A stretch of DNA of 64,000 nt from Prevotella sp. ne3005 (GTDB taxonomy: Bacteria > Bacteroidota > Bacteroidia > Bacteroidales > Bacteroidaceae): positions 186,001-250,000 of the forward strand of contig NZ_FOCK01000002.1 in NCBI RefSeq assembly GCF_900110085.1, given 5' to 3'. Under the pieces are notes generated by a model. It was not told the origin of the DNA. It was given only the letters and a program-made list of their open reading frames with translations, and did not search any database. Below, in pieces: positions 1 through 8,869 of the stretch. Each line of letters starts with the position of its first letter. The first letter of the stretch is position 1. Made by a program: the position numbers and the translations under genes.

Positions 1-2
1 TC

Positions 3-545
3 AGTGGTTCTTGTGGCCAACCCGTCGACCGTATGGAAGTGAAGATTCTGAGTCGCGACCCTCAGAACATTGCTGGTGAGATTGTAACCAAGGGGACAAA
101 TATGATGACGGGGTATTACCTGAACGAGGAGGCTACCCGCGAGGCTATTGACGAGGAAGGCTGGTATCACACCGGCGACCTTGGCACGATGTCGGAGGAT
201 GGACATATCTTCATCCGTGGACGCCTGAAGAATATGTTATTGGGAGCCAACGGTCAGAACGTGTATCCAGAGGAAATTGAGGACAAGCTTAACACGATGG
301 CAATGGTATCGGAAAGCATCGTGGTACAGAAGGACGACAAGCTCGTGGCACTCGTTTATCCCGACAAGGACGAGGTTGTAAGCTTCAGTCAACAAGAGTT
401 GGAGAACATCATGGAACAGAACCGCAAAGAACTGAACGAGCAATTGCCTGTCTACAGTCGCATCTCGGCGATTATCCTCCACAAAGAGGAGTTTGCCAAG
501 ACGCCTAAAAAAAGTATCAAACGCTACTTATATCAGAATATCTAA
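3..545 (+). CDS. Long-chain acyl-CoA synthetase, C-terminal part (5' end outside window)
   Basis: Partial gene entering from the left edge; the reading frame is open from base 3. It encodes the C-terminal part of an AMP-forming acyl-CoA/acyl-acid ligase (ANL superfamily). Visible are GWYHTGDLG, whose Asp normally contacts the AMP ribose, the hinge segment with GRLKNMLL, and the terminal KTPKKSIKRYLY with the conserved catalytic Lys region. The family activates fatty acids with ATP and transfers them to CoA or a carrier. It is closely similar to the complete gene that starts 6 bases downstream, so the two are tandem paralogues, probably co-transcribed. Substrate unknown. Confidence 0.9.
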   Translation, partial: SGSCGQPVDRMEVKILSRDPQNIAGEIVTKGTNMMTGYYLNEEATREAIDEEGWYHTGDLGTMSEDGHIFIRGRLKNMLLGANGQNVYPEEIEDKLNTMAMVSESIVVQKDDKLVALVYPDKDEVVSFSQQELENIMEQNRKELNEQLPVYSRISAIILHKEEFAKTPKKSIKRYLYQNI

Positions 546-551
546 TCGATT

Positions 552-2213
552 ATGGGACAAATAGGAAGTTTTAATACGCTTATCCAAAAAAGCATTATTG
601 ACAATTGGGACCGCGATGCGCTGACCGATTTCAAGGGCCAGACCCTGCAGTTCCATGATGTAGCTAGAAAGATAGAGAAACTACACATTCTCTTTGAGAA
701 TAGTGGTATCCAGAAAGGTGACAAAATTGCCCTCTGTGGCCGCAACTCCTCTCAGTGGGCTGTAGCCTTTCTCGCTACTCTTACCTATGGGGCCATTGCT
801 GTGCCTATACTCCATGAGTTTAATACGGAACAAATACACAATATCGTAAACCACTCTGAGGCACGACTGCTCTTTGTTGGGGATCATGTGGCTACCATCA
901 TCGACCCTCAGGCTATGCCAACACTCGAGGGTATCATCAACAACCCCGACTACTCACTGATGGTGTCACGTACTGATAAACTGACCTATGCCCGCGAGCA
1001 CCTGAACGAGCTCTACGGCAAGAAGTTTCCGAAGTATTTCCGCAAGGAGCACGTAAACTACTATATCGAGCAGAATCCTGACGAACTGGCAGTTATCAAC
1101 TATACCAGTGGTACAACGGGATTCTCAAAGGGTGTGATGTTGCCATACCGTGCGCTATGGTCGAACTACGATTTTGCGTGCGACGTATTGGGGCAGCGAA
1201 TCAAGGCTGGCGATCCTGTTATCTCGATGCTACCGATGGCTCACATGTATGGAATGGCCTTCGAGTTCATCTTTGAGTTCCTGCATGGTTGTCACGTTTA
1301 CTACCTGAGCCGCATCCCCTCTCCTGCCATCATCGCAGCAGCTTTACAGGAGGTCCGCCCAGTCATCGTGATTGCAGTACCCCTGATCATCGAGAAGATC
1401 ATTCGCAAGAAGGTGTTCCCCAAGATTCAGAACAACCGCATGCGCCTGTTGTTACAGATGCCTGTCATCTCGAAGAAAGTAAGAGAGATGATCTGTCAGG
1501 AAGTGCTCAATGCCTTTGGTGGCAGGATGTACGAGGTGATTATAGGCGGTGCTGCCCTGAACCAGGAAGTGGAGCAGTTCCTCAAGCGCATCGACTTCCC
1601 CTATACAGTCGGTTATGGCGCCACTGAGTGTGCACCTATCATCTGTTACCGCGACTGGCAGACTTTCGCTCCAGGTTCCTGCGGACGTGCTGCCTTGCAT
1701 CAGGAGGTAGAGATTGATTCGCCCGATCCCAGACGTATCCCTGGTGAGATTCTGACAAAGGGTCCGAATGTGATGCTTGGTTACTATAAGAATCCGGAGG
1801 CTACAGCAGAGACCATCGACCGCAACGGCTGGTATCATACGGGCGACCTTGGAACTATGGACGTTGACGGTAACGTCTACATCAACGGCCGCTCAAAGAA
1901 CATGCTGTTAGGTCCTAACGGTCAGAACATCTATCCAGAGGAGATTGAAGACAAGCTAAACTCGATGACGATGGTAATGGAGAGTATCGTGGTTCAAAGA
2001 GATACGAAGCTCGTAGCACTCGTGCATCCCGATATGGACGAAGCAAAGAACTTGGGATTCTCGGAGGATGATCTGACCAACATCATGGAGCAAAACCGCA
2101 ACGGTCTAAACGAGATGCTACCTGCCTACGAGAAAATAAGCGAGATTGTGATTCATAAAGATGAGTTCGAGAAGACCCCAAAGAAGTCAATCAAGCGTTA
2201 TCTCTATCAATAA
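552..2213 (+). CDS. Long-chain fatty-acid-CoA ligase family protein (AMP-binding)
   Basis: A 553-residue AMP-forming ligase. The P-loop-like motif YTSGTTGFSKG is at about residues 184-194, YGATE at about 355-359, GWYHTGDLG at about 427 and the C-terminal KTPKKSIKRYL near 540. These are the core motifs of the ANL family, which adenylates a carboxylate and forms a thioester. There is no signal peptide, so it should be cytoplasmic or peripheral to the inner membrane. It starts 6 bases after the stop of a paralogue, which implies one operon, and ends at a strong hairpin terminator. Acyl chain specificity cannot be read from the sequence; it could load CoA or an acyl carrier protein. Confidence 0.9.
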   Translation: MGQIGSFNTLIQKSIIDNWDRDALTDFKGQTLQFHDVARKIEKLHILFENSGIQKGDKIALCGRNSSQWAVAFLATLTYGAIAVPILHEFNTEQIHNIVNHSEARLLFVGDHVATIIDPQAMPTLEGIINNPDYSLMVSRTDKLTYAREHLNELYGKKFPKYFRKEHVNYYIEQNPDELAVINYTSGTTGFSKGVMLPYRALWSNYDFACDVLGQRIKAGDPVISMLPMAHMYGMAFEFIFEFLHGCHVYYLSRIPSPAIIAAALQEVRPVIVIAVPLIIEKIIRKKVFPKIQNNRMRLLLQMPVISKKVREMICQEVLNAFGGRMYEVIIGGAALNQEVEQFLKRIDFPYTVGYGATECAPIICYRDWQTFAPGSCGRAALHQEVEIDSPDPRRIPGEILTKGPNVMLGYYKNPEATAETIDRNGWYHTGDLGTMDVDGNVYINGRSKNMLLGPNGQNIYPEEIEDKLNSMTMVMESIVVQRDTKLVALVHPDMDEAKNLGFSEDDLTNIMEQNRNGLNEMLPAYEKISEIVIHKDEFEKTPKKSIKRYLYQ

Positions 2214-2220
2214 AAATAGA

Positions 2221-2242
2221 GCCTCCCGTGGGAGGCTTTTTT
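2221..2242. terminator. Bidirectional rho-independent terminator
   Basis: A 7-bp perfect stem (GCCTCCC / GGGAGGC, loop GT) followed by a T run on the plus strand, 7 bases after the acyl-CoA ligase stop. It also abuts the stop of the convergent minus-strand gene, where the A-rich left side supplies a U run, so it probably serves both. Confidence 0.85.
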
Positions 2243-3395
2243 ATTTGTCATATCTGTAATAATACCAATAGGTGCCTCGGTAGTGTTCCTCTACTTTCAC
2301 CTTACGCTCGGTTTTGTGAGGATACTGACGCTCTAGCTGGGACAAGTTCTCGTAGTCCTCATCCATCACGCTGTTATGATAGACAATCACAGGGTGTGAA
2401 CGCAGATGGGTATAGAGGGTGAGTGCCTCCCGATAGTGCTTAGGTAGGCTGTCGTTGATGGTATAGTAACGACATATCTCCTTTGCAAAAGTATCAATCT
2501 GACGATCAATAAGATAACCACAAAGTTGATAGTCGCTAACGACCTGATGATACACAGAATCCTTTCGTTCTACAAGTTGTAGATATCGCATGGGCGCCAT
2601 TCGACCTACCGGACGCGCACCAATGAACTTATAGAGGCTGTCAGCTGGATAGATTGTTAGGTATGAGAGGCTGTCGGTGGGAAGCATCTGACTACTGTTG
2701 CCCGTGATCGGATATTCAAAAAGACGCTCACCGAGAGCTCCCTGTCGCGCAAGGGCATACATGCGCAGCATCAGAAGATGTTCATCGCTCTCGAGTGATT
2801 TGCGGCCAGTCTTTAGTGCTCCTTCCAGATCTCCATCCATCAGACACTGCTCGACTTTCAAACGATAATGGAACACAGCATTCGTATTACCTATCCATGC
2901 GGTACATATCATCAGCAAAGCCAGAGTAAGCATATTGTGCCACATCGTACTCGAGAAGATATGCGCATCATCGGCATCCTCCACCTGCTGCAAAAGACGG
3001 GCTATAAACACATAAAACAGCCATATTATCAGCAAAATCAGAGCCAGCCACCAAGAAGAGGCACAAGAGATATCGCCTCCGCCATCCTGCGTGACATCCG
3101 TAAGCAGGCCCAATAGCAATAACGAAGGACCAAATGTCAACGAATAGGCACGACGATTCAGTTTTGTCAAACGGTAAATGGCCATCTGGAGCAACATGAG
3201 CGCAAAAGTGATGAGGATGGCTCCCACCCAACGGTTATAGTGAGTCAGACCGCCACTGAGCACATGCTGTGCCATTATGAGCAGATCGGGCTGGAAAAAG
3301 AAGAGCCAGCAAAAAGAGAAGACGACAAAAACAATAGCACACATCAGACGAATGCCTGTGGTGCTATTGTTTTTATTCGAACGATTATAATTCAT
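2241..3395 (-). CDS. Multi-spanning membrane protein of unknown function (DUF6057-like)
   Basis: 384 residues. The N-terminal half holds about five hydrophobic segments (roughly residues 15-40, 55-75, 85-100, 115-135 and 150-170). A soluble C-terminal half is rich in Tyr, Leu and charged residues and contains HYREALTLYTHLRSHPVIVY. Its helical, TPR-like texture resembles Bacteroidota proteins annotated DUF6057, but I assign this only by memory of the family. It lies 22 bases downstream of glgB on the same strand and is probably the last gene of the MORN-yhcH-glgB operon. Function unknown. Confidence 0.7.
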   Translation of the reverse strand: MNYNRSNKNNSTTGIRLMCAIVFVVFSFCWLFFFQPDLLIMAQHVLSGGLTHYNRWVGAILITFALMLLQMAIYRLTKLNRRAYSLTFGPSLLLLGLLTDVTQDGGGDISCASSWWLALILLIIWLFYVFIARLLQQVEDADDAHIFSSTMWHNMLTLALLMICTAWIGNTNAVFHYRLKVEQCLMDGDLEGALKTGRKSLESDEHLLMLRMYALARQGALGERLFEYPITGNSSQMLPTDSLSYLTIYPADSLYKFIGARPVGRMAPMRYLQLVERKDSVYHQVVSDYQLCGYLIDRQIDTFAKEICRYYTINDSLPKHYREALTLYTHLRSHPVIVYHNSVMDEDYENLSQLERQYPHKTERKVKVEEHYRGTYWYYYRYDK

Positions 3396-3417
3396 TAAAA
3401 CTTGAACAGTTTATCAA

Positions 3418-5553
3418 TTATATTTTCTTTAAGACAACGGCTGAGCGTGCAGGGATGTAAAGCTTCAGCCATTCTTTATGATCCTGTACATAAAGTGGAT
3501 CGTAGTTCGTGAGGTGCGTCATCGTATCATCAGCAAAACCATTACCACCAAAATCTTTCGAATCAGTATTGAGCATCACCTTATAGCTACCCGTTGGTAC
3601 AAGGAAGCCGTAATCGGTATAGCTACGTGTCGGCGAGAAGTTGAACACGAAGACGAGATCACCACGCATAAAGCACAGCACCTGATCGCCATCGTCATGC
3701 CATATCTCCACCACAGGCTTATCCTGGAAGTTGCGTACACTCTTGATGGTTTTCAGCATCTCACGGTCGAAATCGCCCAACCAGTGATAGCACAGGTCCT
3801 TATTGTCGACGAGATTCCACTGACGACGAGCGTACTTATAGCTCCAGCCGTTACCCTCACGTGGGAAATCAATCCACTCCGGATGACCGAACTCATTTCC
3901 CATGAAGTTCAGGTAACCACCGTTGATAGCTGCAGCAGTCACCAGACGGATCATCTTGTGCAAGGCGATGCCGCGCTGAGCGATATCGTTCACATCCTTC
4001 TTGGCGAAGTGCCAGTACATATCAGCATCAATCAGGCGGAAGATGATGGTCTTATCGCCCACCAATGCTTGGTCGTGACTCTCACAATATGAGATGGTCT
4101 TCTCGTCTGGACGACGATTCTTGACCTCCCAGAAGATTGAGCACACATTTATATCCTCATCGCGAACCTCCTTAATGGTCTTGATCCAATAGTCAGGGAT
4201 GTTCATTGCCATACGGTAGTCGAAGCCGTAGCCACCATCTTCAAATTTTGCTGCGAGTCCAGGCATACCTGACACCTCTTCGGCAATGGTAATAGCTTCC
4301 GGATTCACCTCGTGGATGAGTTTGTTGGCCAGCGTGAGATAGCAGATGGCGTTATCGTCCTCATGACCGTTGAAGTAGTCTCCATAACCACCAAAGGCTT
4401 CACCCAGACCGTGAGAATAATATAACATCGAAGTTACACCGTCAAAGCGGAAGCCATCGAACTTGAACTCCTCAAGCCAGTACTTGCAGTTTGAGAGCAG
4501 GAAGTGGAGCACATCATCCTTACCATAGTCGAAGCAGAGCGAATCCCATGCGGGGTGCTCATGGCGATCACCAGGATAGAAGAACTGGTTAGGATCACCA
4601 GCGAGGTTACCCAGACCTTCCACTTCATTCTTCACAGCGTGAGAGTGTACGATATCCATAATCACAGCCACACCGTTTTTGTGAGCCTCGTCGATGAGAG
4701 CCTTCAGTTCCTCAGGGGTACCGAAGCGCGAGCTGGGGGCAAAGAAAGATGATACGTGGTAACCGAATGATCCATAATAGGGATGCTCCTGAATGGCCAT
4801 TACCTGAATACAGTTGTAGCCGTCCTTAACGATACGTGGCAGTACGTTATCCTTAAATTCAGTGTATGTGCCTACTTTTTCTGCATCCTGGCCCATACCT
4901 ACATGACACTCATAGATGAGCAGCGGGTTCTTCTTGGGCTTGAAGCTTTTCTTCTTCCAGACATAAGGTTTCTCGGGATTCCACACCTGAGCTGAGAATA
5001 TCTTCGTGTTGTCATCCTGAACCACACGCTGGCACCAGGCGGGAATACGCTCACCCTCACCACCGTTCCACTTCACCTTCATCTTGTAGAGCTGGCCGTG
5101 TTTTAAGGCCTTGTCACTGAGTTTTAGCTCCCAGTTACCTGTGCCCTCAATGCGATTGCAGCGATACTTCTCATCTTCCTGCCAGTTATTGAAATCACCA
5201 ATCAGATAGATGTCTGTAGCGTTCGGTGCCCACTCGCGGAACACCCAACCCTTGGCAAGCTTGTGAAGTCCGAAGTACAGATGTCCCGTTGCAAAATCTG
5301 AGAGTGTCTTTTTACCATTCTGTGTCAACTGGTTAATCTTCCACACAGCATGGTCATGACGTCCACGGATGGCACCTTCAAAAGGCTCCAGCCATGAGTC
5401 ATTTCTCACAAGTCCAATATGCTCAGGAACTTGCTGTTCAACAATCTTCTGAGCAGCCACCTTTTTGGCAGCAGTCTTTTTCGCACTCGTTTTCTTTGGG
5501 GCTGCAGGCTTCTTGGATGCAGGCTTCTTTGTCGTTTCTTTTTTCGTTGCCAT
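3418..5553 (-). CDS. glgB: 1,4-alpha-glucan branching enzyme (GH13)
   Basis: 711 residues. It transfers alpha-1,4 glucan segments to alpha-1,6 branch points during glycogen synthesis in the cytoplasm. An N-terminal CBM48-like region (residues about 80-180) precedes the GH13 barrel. Catalytic motifs are DGFRFDGVTSM (nucleophile Asp near 369), the acid Glu in IAEEVSG (near 425) and ESHDQALVG (near 490). The FDGVTSMLY context is like the eukaryotic-type GH13_8 subgroup rather than the E. coli type. The first 40 residues are an unusual Lys/Ala/Pro-rich tail (ATKKETTKKPASKK and similar) that looks like a disordered basic extension. The gene starts 6 bases after yhcH. Confidence 0.95.
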   Translation of the reverse strand: MATKKETTKKPASKKPAAPKKTSAKKTAAKKVAAQKIVEQQVPEHIGLVRNDSWLEPFEGAIRGRHDHAVWKINQLTQNGKKTLSDFATGHLYFGLHKLAKGWVFREWAPNATDIYLIGDFNNWQEDEKYRCNRIEGTGNWELKLSDKALKHGQLYKMKVKWNGGEGERIPAWCQRVVQDDNTKIFSAQVWNPEKPYVWKKKSFKPKKNPLLIYECHVGMGQDAEKVGTYTEFKDNVLPRIVKDGYNCIQVMAIQEHPYYGSFGYHVSSFFAPSSRFGTPEELKALIDEAHKNGVAVIMDIVHSHAVKNEVEGLGNLAGDPNQFFYPGDRHEHPAWDSLCFDYGKDDVLHFLLSNCKYWLEEFKFDGFRFDGVTSMLYYSHGLGEAFGGYGDYFNGHEDDNAICYLTLANKLIHEVNPEAITIAEEVSGMPGLAAKFEDGGYGFDYRMAMNIPDYWIKTIKEVRDEDINVCSIFWEVKNRRPDEKTISYCESHDQALVGDKTIIFRLIDADMYWHFAKKDVNDIAQRGIALHKMIRLVTAAAINGGYLNFMGNEFGHPEWIDFPREGNGWSYKYARRQWNLVDNKDLCYHWLGDFDREMLKTIKSVRNFQDKPVVEIWHDDGDQVLCFMRGDLVFVFNFSPTRSYTDYGFLVPTGSYKVMLNTDSKDFGGNGFADDTMTHLTNYDPLYVQDHKEWLKLYIPARSAVVLKKI

Positions 5554-5559
5554 AAGCTT

Positions 5560-6006
5560 TTATTTCTTAACTTTAAAAATTGCTTTCTTAATCTCGGGCT
5601 CATCGATAATACATGGCGCATGTCCATCCTGCGGGAAGAATATAGCAAATTGTCCAGGATTTACAGTGACATAAGTCTGAGCCTTTGTGTCACCATACTT
5701 TGTAATATCTTTCTCGGCGTTGTAATCAAATGCAGGCAGGTCGCAAAGAGGCGTATAGCCGAAGGTCTCTGCGCAACTGACTGGAATCTGGATGTCGATC
5801 ATCTCAATGTGAGTCTCCAAGAAAGCAGTGTCCTTGGTGCGCTGTTTGGCCACCTGAAGATTCAGGAACAGATCCTTGTCCTTGATGGGATACTTACCAG
5901 CCTCCATCGTCTGGAGGTCGTTAGTCTTCAAAAACTCTAATACATCAGCAAACAACGGGTTCAGTGTCACGTATTTGCCAAAGTTGTCGATAGTGTCAAT
6001 AATCAT
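5560..6006 (-). CDS. YhcH/YjgK/YiaL family beta-barrel protein
   Basis: 148 residues matching the DUF386 (YhcH/YjgK/YiaL) cupin-like family, with the features IDIQIPVSCAETFGY, GQFAIFFPQDGHAPC and a terminal KKAIFKVKK. In this family the conserved His, Glu and FPxDxHxP residues line a metal or sugar pocket, and members occur with sugar-acid or sialic-acid catabolism. Here the gene lies between a MORN-repeat protein and glgB in one operon, which hints at a role in sugar or glycan handling. The exact substrate is unknown. Confidence 0.85.
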   Translation of the reverse strand: MIIDTIDNFGKYVTLNPLFADVLEFLKTNDLQTMEAGKYPIKDKDLFLNLQVAKQRTKDTAFLETHIEMIDIQIPVSCAETFGYTPLCDLPAFDYNAEKDITKYGDTKAQTYVTVNPGQFAIFFPQDGHAPCIIDEPEIKKAIFKVKK

Positions 6007-6036
6007 AATGATATAATTTTTAAGTTGTTGTTCTTT

Positions 6037-7158
6037 TTATCTTGTTTGTCTATGTCCACGGGTGTAGTTTCCCTGGGCCTTGATATTACCATTGCGATCC
6101 TTCTCCACAAAACGGCCGTCACGCACATCGTCAACATAGGTGCCTTCAAAGCGATTACCATCCTTATCTTCTTCGATAGCCGGGCCATTTCGCTTGCCGT
6201 TCTTATACTCACCTTTGAACTTTGAGCCATCAGCAAAACGTACGACACATTCGCCATGAGGATGGCCGTTCTTGAACATACCTTCTACGGTGTCTCCACT
6301 TTTTTTGGTAAGCTTACCACGACCGTCCTGTTTGTCCTGTTTCCACTGTCCTATATAGCTGTCGCCGCTTTTCCATACAAAAGTACCCTGACCATGCTTA
6401 TCGCCATTCTGGAATTGCCCAGTATATTTGTCACCATTGGCATAGCGGAAGATACCAGAGCCCGTACGAGCACCACGCACATAATCGCCTTCATAGACAT
6501 CGCCATTTTGGAACTTATAAATTCCACGCCCATTCATCTCGTCATCGAGCCACTGACCAGTATACACATCACCGTTGGCATATTTGAATGTGCCTTTGCC
6601 TGAGCACATATTGTCTTTCCAATCACCATCGTATGTAGAGCCGTCTCCCCAATCGAAAAAGCCCTTACCGTTCTTCTTGTCATTCAGCCAGTCACCACGA
6701 TAGAAAGCACCGCTAGAGAAAGTGTATATACCTTTGCCCGAGCGTTTATCCTGCTTCCACTCACCGTCGTACTTATCACCGTTGAAATAATACATGATGC
6801 CGTGCCCCTGCTGAAAGTCACGGAACCAAAGGCCCTCATAGCGATTGTTGTTAGAGAAATAATAGGTACCCTTACCATGCTGCTGATCTTGGAACCACTC
6901 ACCTTCATATTTCTCGCCGTCAAAGAATGTATAGATGCCATAGCCCTGACGCTTACCCTTCTGGTACTCGCCCTCATAGACGTTACCATTCTTATAGGTT
7001 ACCTTTCCTTTGCCGTGGGGTTTCCCCTGCATCATCTCACCCTGATATTGTCCACCGTCCTTCGTTGTAGTCGAGCCCAAAGTCATCTTCTGGGCTCCCG
7101 CCGCCAGCGGAACCATGAGTGACATGAGGATTATAATCGTATTTCTTTTAAATTGCAT
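6037..7158 (-). CDS. Secreted MORN-repeat protein
   Basis: 373 residues. The start at 7158 is chosen because a signal peptide follows (MQFKRNTIIILMSLMV, cleavage near AAGAQ) and a good promoter lies 30 bases upstream; a longer frame exists but would run through that promoter. After residue 35 the protein is about fourteen MORN units with an almost exact 23-residue period (YEGEW...G.G.Y.F.NGD.), ending in a basic tail. MORN repeats form an elongated beta sheet used for lipid or protein binding. It is the first gene of an operon with yhcH, glgB and a membrane protein. Probably periplasmic or surface scaffold; ligand unknown. Confidence 0.9.
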   Translation of the reverse strand: MQFKRNTIIILMSLMVPLAAGAQKMTLGSTTTKDGGQYQGEMMQGKPHGKGKVTYKNGNVYEGEYQKGKRQGYGIYTFFDGEKYEGEWFQDQQHGKGTYYFSNNNRYEGLWFRDFQQGHGIMYYFNGDKYDGEWKQDKRSGKGIYTFSSGAFYRGDWLNDKKNGKGFFDWGDGSTYDGDWKDNMCSGKGTFKYANGDVYTGQWLDDEMNGRGIYKFQNGDVYEGDYVRGARTGSGIFRYANGDKYTGQFQNGDKHGQGTFVWKSGDSYIGQWKQDKQDGRGKLTKKSGDTVEGMFKNGHPHGECVVRFADGSKFKGEYKNGKRNGPAIEEDKDGNRFEGTYVDDVRDGRFVEKDRNGNIKAQGNYTRGHRQTR

Positions 7159-7187
7159 GATAGTCTGTATTTTAGTAATTACAACTG

Positions 7188-7218
7188 CAAATGTAGTGCT
7201 TTTTTCCGAGGTAAGCAA
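7188..7218 (-). promoter_or_regulatory. Bacteroidota-type promoter of the MORN-yhcH-glgB operon
   Basis: On the minus strand, -7 box TACATTTG (7188-7195) and -33 box TTTG (7215-7218) with a 19-bp spacer, about 30 bases upstream of the MORN start. This matches the TTTG-N19/20-TAnnTTTG consensus of the primary sigma factor of Bacteroidota. Confidence 0.75.
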
Positions 7219-7269
7219 AATAATACGCAACAATTTTAATAGTTTTCACGTTTAATCGATTTTTTTGAC

Positions 7270-7277
7270 TACCTTTG
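7270..7277 (+). promoter_or_regulatory. -7 box of the kdsB promoter
   Basis: TACCTTTG followed by CA, only 8 bases before the kdsB ATG, so the transcript would have almost no leader. No clear TTTG -33 box is visible; the T-rich stretch around 7243 is the only candidate. Confidence 0.65.
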
Positions 7278-7285
7278 CAGCCGTT

Positions 7286-8026
7286 ATGAAGTTTATGGCC
7301 ATTATCCCTGCCCGATACGCATCGACGCGTTTCCCAGGCAAGCCGCTGGCAGTTCTCGGCGGAAAGACTGTCATCCAAAGAGTGTACGAACAGGTATCGA
7401 GCCTGCTCGACGAAGTATATGTAGCCACCGACGATGAGCATATCTTCCAGGCTGTTGTGGCATTTGGAGGGCGTGCGATTATGACGCGCAGCGACCACAA
7501 GAGCGGCACCGATCGTATCGAGGAGGCTGCAGAGAAAATCGGGGCCGAGGCCGATGTCATTATCAACGTCCAGGGAGACGAGCCTTTCATCCAACCATCT
7601 CAAATCAGGACATTAATGCAGTTGTTTGATGTACCTGAAACTCAGATTGGTACACTCGGGAAACCATTTGAATCCATCGATGCCATCGAGAACCCTAATT
7701 CGCCCAAGATAGTTACTGACAATCGTGGTTTCGCGCTCTATTTCAGTCGCAGTCCAATCCCCTATGTCAGAGGCAAGGAGCGCAACGAATGGCTCGCCTC
7801 CTATCCCTTCCTTAAACACCTCGGCATCTATGCCTATCGTCGTGAAGTACTCCGTGAGGTGACCCAACTGCCTCAGGGCCGACTCGAGAAAGCCGAGAGT
7901 CTTGAGCAGCTTCGCTGGCTAGAAAATGGTTATCGCATCCGCGTAGGCCTTACTGATGTGGAGACCGTCGGCATCGACACCCCAGAGGATCTCAAACGGG
8001 CAGAGCAATTTCTGAAATCCATATAA
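7286..8026 (+). CDS. kdsB: 3-deoxy-manno-octulosonate cytidylyltransferase
   Basis: 246 residues. It activates Kdo with CTP to give CMP-Kdo for lipopolysaccharide inner core synthesis in the cytoplasm. The N-terminal IIPARYASTRFPGKPL is the CTP-binding signature; HKSGTDRIEEA, VQGDEPFI and the C-terminal GIDTPEDLKRAE also match KdsB. The start MKFMAIIPARY agrees with the usual N-terminus of Bacteroidota KdsB, although it leaves a leader of only a few bases after the -7 box. Length is normal. The gene is monocistronic, ending at a bidirectional terminator. Confidence 0.96.
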   Translation: MKFMAIIPARYASTRFPGKPLAVLGGKTVIQRVYEQVSSLLDEVYVATDDEHIFQAVVAFGGRAIMTRSDHKSGTDRIEEAAEKIGAEADVIINVQGDEPFIQPSQIRTLMQLFDVPETQIGTLGKPFESIDAIENPNSPKIVTDNRGFALYFSRSPIPYVRGKERNEWLASYPFLKHLGIYAYRREVLREVTQLPQGRLEKAESLEQLRWLENGYRIRVGLTDVETVGIDTPEDLKRAEQFLKSI

Positions 8027-8027
8027 T

Positions 8028-8057
8028 AATGAAGGGAGCACTTACGCTCCCTTCATT
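8028..8057. terminator. Bidirectional terminator between kdsB and the DnaJ-like gene
   Basis: A 12-bp perfect inverted repeat (arms AATGAAGGGAGC / GCTCCCTTCATT, 6-base loop) just after the kdsB stop. It contains the stop codon of the convergent DnaJ-like gene. A T-rich tail follows on the plus strand. Confidence 0.75.
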
Positions 8058-8743
8058 TGTCTTAACAGCTCCTTCTGACGTTCTGTCAGATTGGTTGGCA
8101 ACTTCACCTGATAGGTAATAATCAGGTCGCCAAAAGTACCATCGCCTCTATCATAGCCCTTACCCCTCAGGCGGACCTTGGTACCTGGCTGTGTTTCAGG
8201 CTTGATTTTCATCTTCACCTTCTGGCCATTTGAGAGCGTTATCATAACTTCACCGCCCAGCATTGCAGTATAAAGGTCAATGCTGACGTTGGCGTTCATC
8301 TCACCCGTACTGGTACGCGCTTGACGACCGAAGCCTGAGCCACCCGAAGAAAAGCCTTGGAAGCCTCCGAATCCGCCCCCTTGGCGACCTTTACGGCCAA
8401 ACAAGCTCTCGAAGAAGTCGCTAAAGCCGCCATTACCGCCACCAAAACCAGAGAAGTCAAAACCGCCAAAGGGATTACCACCAGCCTGGCCGCCACCAAA
8501 GCCGCCAAAAGCATCAGCCTGTTTCCACTGTTCACCATATTGGTCGTACTTCTTACGTTTCTCAGGGTCGCCAATCACGTCATAGGCCTCCTGCAAAGCT
8601 TGGAATTTTGCCTGAGCCTTAGGATCATCGGGATGCAAGTCAGGATGAAACTGCTTTGCCCGCTTCAGGTATGCTTTTTTAACATCCTTCTGCGGTATTG
8701 TCTTTTCAACGCCTAAAATCTTGTAATAGTCAATGAATGCCAT
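8042..8743 (-). CDS. CbpA-like J-domain co-chaperone without zinc finger
   Basis: 233 residues: J domain (residues 1-70, with the HPD triad in KQFHPDLHP that stimulates DnaK ATPase), a long Gly/Phe-rich linker (about 85-145, many GGFGG repeats), then one C-terminal substrate-binding beta domain ([37 protein letters not shown]). There are no CxxCxGxG zinc repeats, so it is a CbpA or class B type rather than DnaJ itself, which is encoded at 41.5 kb. It is shorter than E. coli CbpA (about 306 residues). Role: a specialised partner of DnaK; possible DNA binding is only inferred from CbpA. Confidence 0.85.
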   Translation of the reverse strand: MAFIDYYKILGVEKTIPQKDVKKAYLKRAKQFHPDLHPDDPKAQAKFQALQEAYDVIGDPEKRKKYDQYGEQWKQADAFGGFGGGQAGGNPFGGFDFSGFGGGNGGFSDFFESLFGRKGRQGGGFGGFQGFSSGGSGFGRQARTSTGEMNANVSIDLYTAMLGGEVMITLSNGQKVKMKIKPETQPGTKVRLRGKGYDRGDGTFGDLIITYQVKLPTNLTERQKELLRQMKGA

Positions 8744-8812
8744 ATCTTTTATCCTCCTTTTCTTATGAATACATTTTTTCCACGAATCCTACTGCAAAAA
8801 GTATGCCGAATT

Positions 8813-8843
8813 TTTGGATAAAACATTTTTTTTTGTACCTTTG
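8813..8843 (+). promoter_or_regulatory. Promoter of the 5'-nucleotidase-nudC operon
   Basis: -33 TTTG (8813-8816) and -7 TACCTTTG (8836-8843) with a 19-bp spacer, 26 bases upstream of the ATG. Confidence 0.8.
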
Positions 8844-8869
8844 CAGTCAAAAATCAATGCAAACAGACA

